Assembly: GCA_949283905.1 (NCBI GenBank)
Contig: CASDUB010000030.1
Location: forward strand, 1 to 8,003
Source: an uncultured Lachnospiraceae bacterium
Lineage (GTDB): Bacteria; Bacillota; Clostridia; Lachnospirales; Lachnospiraceae
Reading direction: 5' to 3'
DNA length: 8,003 nucleotides
A program made the translations under genes and the position numbers. The notes under the pieces are model-generated. The model searched no databases, was not told the origin of the DNA, and saw nothing but the letters and a program-made list of their open reading frames with translations. Below, in pieces: positions 6,461 through 8,003 of the stretch (its first letter is position 1; each line of letters starts with the position of its first letter).

Positions 6461-7339
6461 ATGACCCTCCACGACTTAAAATGTTTTATGGTTTTAGGCG
6501 AAACGTTAAGCTTTACAAAAGCTTCCGCTCTGCTTTATATATCTCAGCCGGCATTGAGCAGTCATATCCAGCTGCTTGAAAATGAACTTGGATTAAAACT
6601 GGTCGAGCGTTCCAACCGGCGTTCGGTCAGTCTTACCGAAGCAGGAAAGATTTATCATAAAACCCTGATGGATTGTAAAAAGCATTATCAAAATTCACTT
6701 GCAAAAATATCCGAGAATCTTGCCGGTCACCCTGTATGTATCGCACTTCTTCACGGAATGAAACTTCCAAATGACGATATGACTCGCATAGTGGAATATA
6801 CGCATGCAAATCGCTCTTTTAATATGCGAATTGATTTTGTCGATCGAAGCGGGATCGAACAGACAATTGAAAACGGAAATATCATGATCCTTCCTAAAGA
6901 TCTTATTCCCAAAAATAAAGTCTTTTACCACAAAAAGATCACTGCAGAACCTGTCCCGTATTATGTTATCGCTTCAAAGAGCCACTATGCTTTCAGCGAA
7001 AAAGAAGAAGATCAGATGAAAACGCTGGGTGGTTCCGCTGTTTTTCTTTCAGATCATTTATCCTCAAATTCAGCTAAACAGCTGGTTGAAGCAGCATCCG
7101 AATTACTCGGTCAGGCTCCCGCAGAAATCTTTACCGATCAGAACCCGAATACGGTTTCTCAATTCTTACACGGTAATCGATGCTATACGATCGCTACCGG
7201 CTGGCAGCAGGAATTATCCGATCCCGGATTTTTTTCTCTGCCTCTGTATGTTTCGGTTGATTTTTATCTCGTGTATCGTCCGGAAACCATTATCAATCCC
7301 AAGTATGTCGAATATCTTCAGTATGTTTTTCAGGTGTAA
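6461..7339 (+). CDS. LysR-family transcriptional regulator
   Basis: A 292-residue protein of normal LysR length. The N-terminal winged helix-turn-helix is clear: MTLHDLKCFMVLGETLSFT at the start, the helix-turn-helix at about 17-38 with SQPALSSHI (28-36), then LENELGLKLVER (39-50) and LTEAGKIY (58-65). A linker helix runs to about 90, and the rest is the effector-binding domain in which an inducer would bind. The ATG at 6461 has AGGAG at 7-nt spacing. It is transcribed divergently from the hydrolase-ABC operon across 135 nt, the classical arrangement for a LysR protein that represses itself and activates its neighbour with a co-inducer. The co-inducer is probably the imported polyphenol or its cleavage product (inference). 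A long out-of-frame reading frame over its 3' half is not a gene. Confidence 0.95.
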   Translation: MTLHDLKCFMVLGETLSFTKASALLYISQPALSSHIQLLENELGLKLVERSNRRSVSLTEAGKIYHKTLMDCKKHYQNSLAKISENLAGHPVCIALLHGMKLPNDDMTRIVEYTHANRSFNMRIDFVDRSGIEQTIENGNIMILPKDLIPKNKVFYHKKITAEPVPYYVIASKSHYAFSEKEEDQMKTLGGSAVFLSDHLSSNSAKQLVEAASELLGQAPAEIFTDQNPNTVSQFLHGNRCYTIATGWQQELSDPGFFSLPLYVSVDFYLVYRPETIINPKYVEYLQYVFQV

Positions 7340-7359
7340 GATTATTAAAAAAATAAATG

Positions 7360-7383
7360 GGGCTGTCGCACTCGCGTCAGCCC
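7360..7383. terminator. Bidirectional terminator hairpin after lysR
   Basis: GGGCTG-T-CGC (7360-7369) pairs with GCG-T-CAGCCC (7374-7383): 6 plus 3 pairs around one T-T mismatch with a 4-nt ACTC loop, 20 nt after the lysR stop. On the plus strand the tail is only TAATTAAAT. On the minus strand the stem is followed by CATTTATTTTTTT, a better U-tract, so it may mainly stop transcription from the HEPN side. Confidence 0.65.
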
Positions 7384-7414
7384 TAATTAAATCCCTGAAT
7401 GAAAAGATTAAAAC

Positions 7415-7543
7415 AAAGAAGCATATTTCCTCCGTGAACCACTCTCGCTTAGTCCTCGCGCAGCAGCTCTAAATTCACGCAAAGCGTTCATTAAGAGCCC
7501 GCTCAGCGGATGTTCCCTTGGTAAAAATGCTTCTTTTTATTTT
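7415..7543. other. Structured intergenic element (candidate ncRNA or small repeat)
   Basis: About 120 nt closed by perfect 10-nt arms AAAGAAGCAT (7415-7424) and ATGCTTCTTT (7527-7536). The stem continues inward as TTT/AAA and CC/GG pairs (7426-7430 with 7520-7525, allowing one bulge). Inside are a long imperfect hairpin, GCTCT (7466-7470) to AGAGC (7494-7498), with ACGC-AAA-GCGT at its tip (7477-7487), and a small CCGC-TCA-GCGG hairpin (7499-7509). CGTGAA (7433-7438) and TTCACG (7474-7479) give an alternative pairing. T-rich tails follow the closing stem on both strands, so direction is not clear. The interior is GC-richer than its flanks, and no reading frame is supported. It starts right after the HEPN gene stop. 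It could be a non-coding RNA, a dispersed palindromic repeat or a compound terminator. Confidence 0.6.
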
Positions 7544-7951
7544 TCACTTTTTCTGTTTTTCTTCTAAATAATCCCGTACTTTTAGCACAATCATTTCAGC
7601 TGCTTCATATTGCTCAGTGGCTTCATCGGCAGAAGCAATATAAAAATCATCATAATCACTGTTTTCTCGTTTTCTTTTTAATCTTCCAAGGAATTTACCA
7701 ACCTCTCGTTCAAAAATGTCAGTTGCCACATAATGTTGATTAAAATATGCAACCACATCCTTATGACGTTTAAAATCAATTTCTTCTAAAGCTAAAACTG
7801 CCTTAACAGCATAAAAAGCAGCATAGTAACTTCTATTAATTGTATCCTTATATCTTTTATTATCCATGCACAATTTTGCCGTGTCTAAAGTTTCTATGGC
7901 ATTTTGCATCCTGTAAATGCACAAATCCATTGCTTTATTTGAATTATCCAC
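7544..7951 (-). CDS. HEPN-domain protein, probable toxin of a HEPN/MNT toxin-antitoxin pair
   Basis: A 135-residue all-helical HEPN protein (PF05168-like), full length for the family. The core reads YKDTINRSYYAAFYAVKA (34-51), with Arg40 and the Tyr42/Tyr43 pair. A second family block, HKDVVAYFNQHYV (63-75), follows, then the RENSDYDDFY segment (95-104) before a final helix. HEPN proteins paired with minimal nucleotidyltransferases are RNase toxins, neutralised by their partner through AMP addition (established for HepT/MntA). Here the His of the RX4-6H RNase motif is not obvious: Arg40 is followed by aromatic and Ala residues with Tyr47 near the His position, so activity is uncertain. The start is GTG at 7951, which overlaps the upstream partner gene by 8 nt. 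The first in-frame ATG (codon 8) has no ribosome site, so GTG is preferred. Confidence 0.85.
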   Translation of the reverse strand: MDNSNKAMDLCIYRMQNAIETLDTAKLCMDNKRYKDTINRSYYAAFYAVKAVLALEEIDFKRHKDVVAYFNQHYVATDIFEREVGKFLGRLKRKRENSDYDDFYIASADEATEQYEAAEMIVLKVRDYLEEKQKK

Positions 7952-8003
7952 TAATCAACACACCTTCTTCTCTCACATTCCTATAATATGGCAATACATC
8001 AAC
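7944..8003 (-). CDS. C-terminal end of an upstream partner gene, probable MNT nucleotidyltransferase (partial)
   Basis: On the minus strand the open frame from the window edge encodes 19 residues, VDVLPYYRNVREEGVLISG, then TAA at 7946-7944. The ending, a Glu-Glu-Gly-Val-Leu-Ile run shortly before the stop, is typical of small MNT-type nucleotidyltransferases that precede HEPN genes. The stop overlaps the HEPN GTG start by 8 nt, which suggests coupled translation. Only the tail is visible, so catalytic motifs (GSxxxGxxxxxSDxD) cannot be checked. Confidence 0.65.
   Translation of the reverse strand, partial: VDVLPYYRNVREEGVLISG

Noticed and set aside
7029..7472. Plus-strand open frame of 147 codons over the 3' half of lysR
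   Set aside because: It is out of frame with lysR, has no ribosome site, and runs through the lysR terminator into the structured element.
1..8003. CRISPR arrays, tRNA or rRNA genes, transposases or phage genes
   Set aside because: None was seen on either strand; there are no regularly spaced direct repeats and no transposase-like reading frames.

Overview
The window looks like part of a chromosome from an anaerobic Clostridia-class Firmicute, most likely Lachnospiraceae-like and gut-associated. The clues are low-to-moderate GC, strong AGGAGG-type ribosome binding sites, consensus TTGACA/TATACT promoters, a Gly-Cys lipobox lipoprotein and a phloretin-hydrolase-family enzyme of the kind known from Eubacterium/Flavonifractor. 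The genus cannot be fixed from sequence reading alone.

Layout. (1) Positions 1-431, minus strand: 5' part of the conserved P-loop NTPase gene ychF. (2) 432-684: ychF leader and promoter, interwoven with the transcription terminator of the next operon. (3) 685-6325, minus strand: a compact five-gene operon, read from 6325 downwards. It encodes a DAPG/phloretin-hydrolase-family C-C hydrolase, a substrate-binding lipoprotein, a permease, a tandem-NBD ATPase and a second permease. The last three genes overlap by 1 to 4 nt. (4) 6326-6460: divergent regulatory region with overlapping promoters and two dyads. (5) 6461-7339, plus strand: a LysR-family regulator. (6) 7340-7543: convergent terminator followed by a strongly structured element of about 120 nt. 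(7) 7544-8003, minus strand: a HEPN-domain gene and the last 19 codons of its overlapping partner, probably an MNT nucleotidyltransferase (a HEPN/MNT toxin-antitoxin pair).

How the genes work together. The operon couples a ribose/galactose-type (RbsABC/MglABC-like) importer to a cytoplasmic metal-dependent hydrolase predicted to cleave an acyl group from an acyl-phloroglucinol-like ring. The adjacent LysR protein is the obvious candidate regulator. A perfect 8-bp inverted repeat is centred about 65 bp upstream of the predicted operon start, where LysR activators normally bind, and also covers the predicted lysR start. The simplest reading is an inducible uptake-and-cleavage system for a plant (or microbial) polyphenol or its glycoside. 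The ligand is inferred, not shown. This hydrolase-transporter-LysR unit is the best candidate here for a poorly described system.
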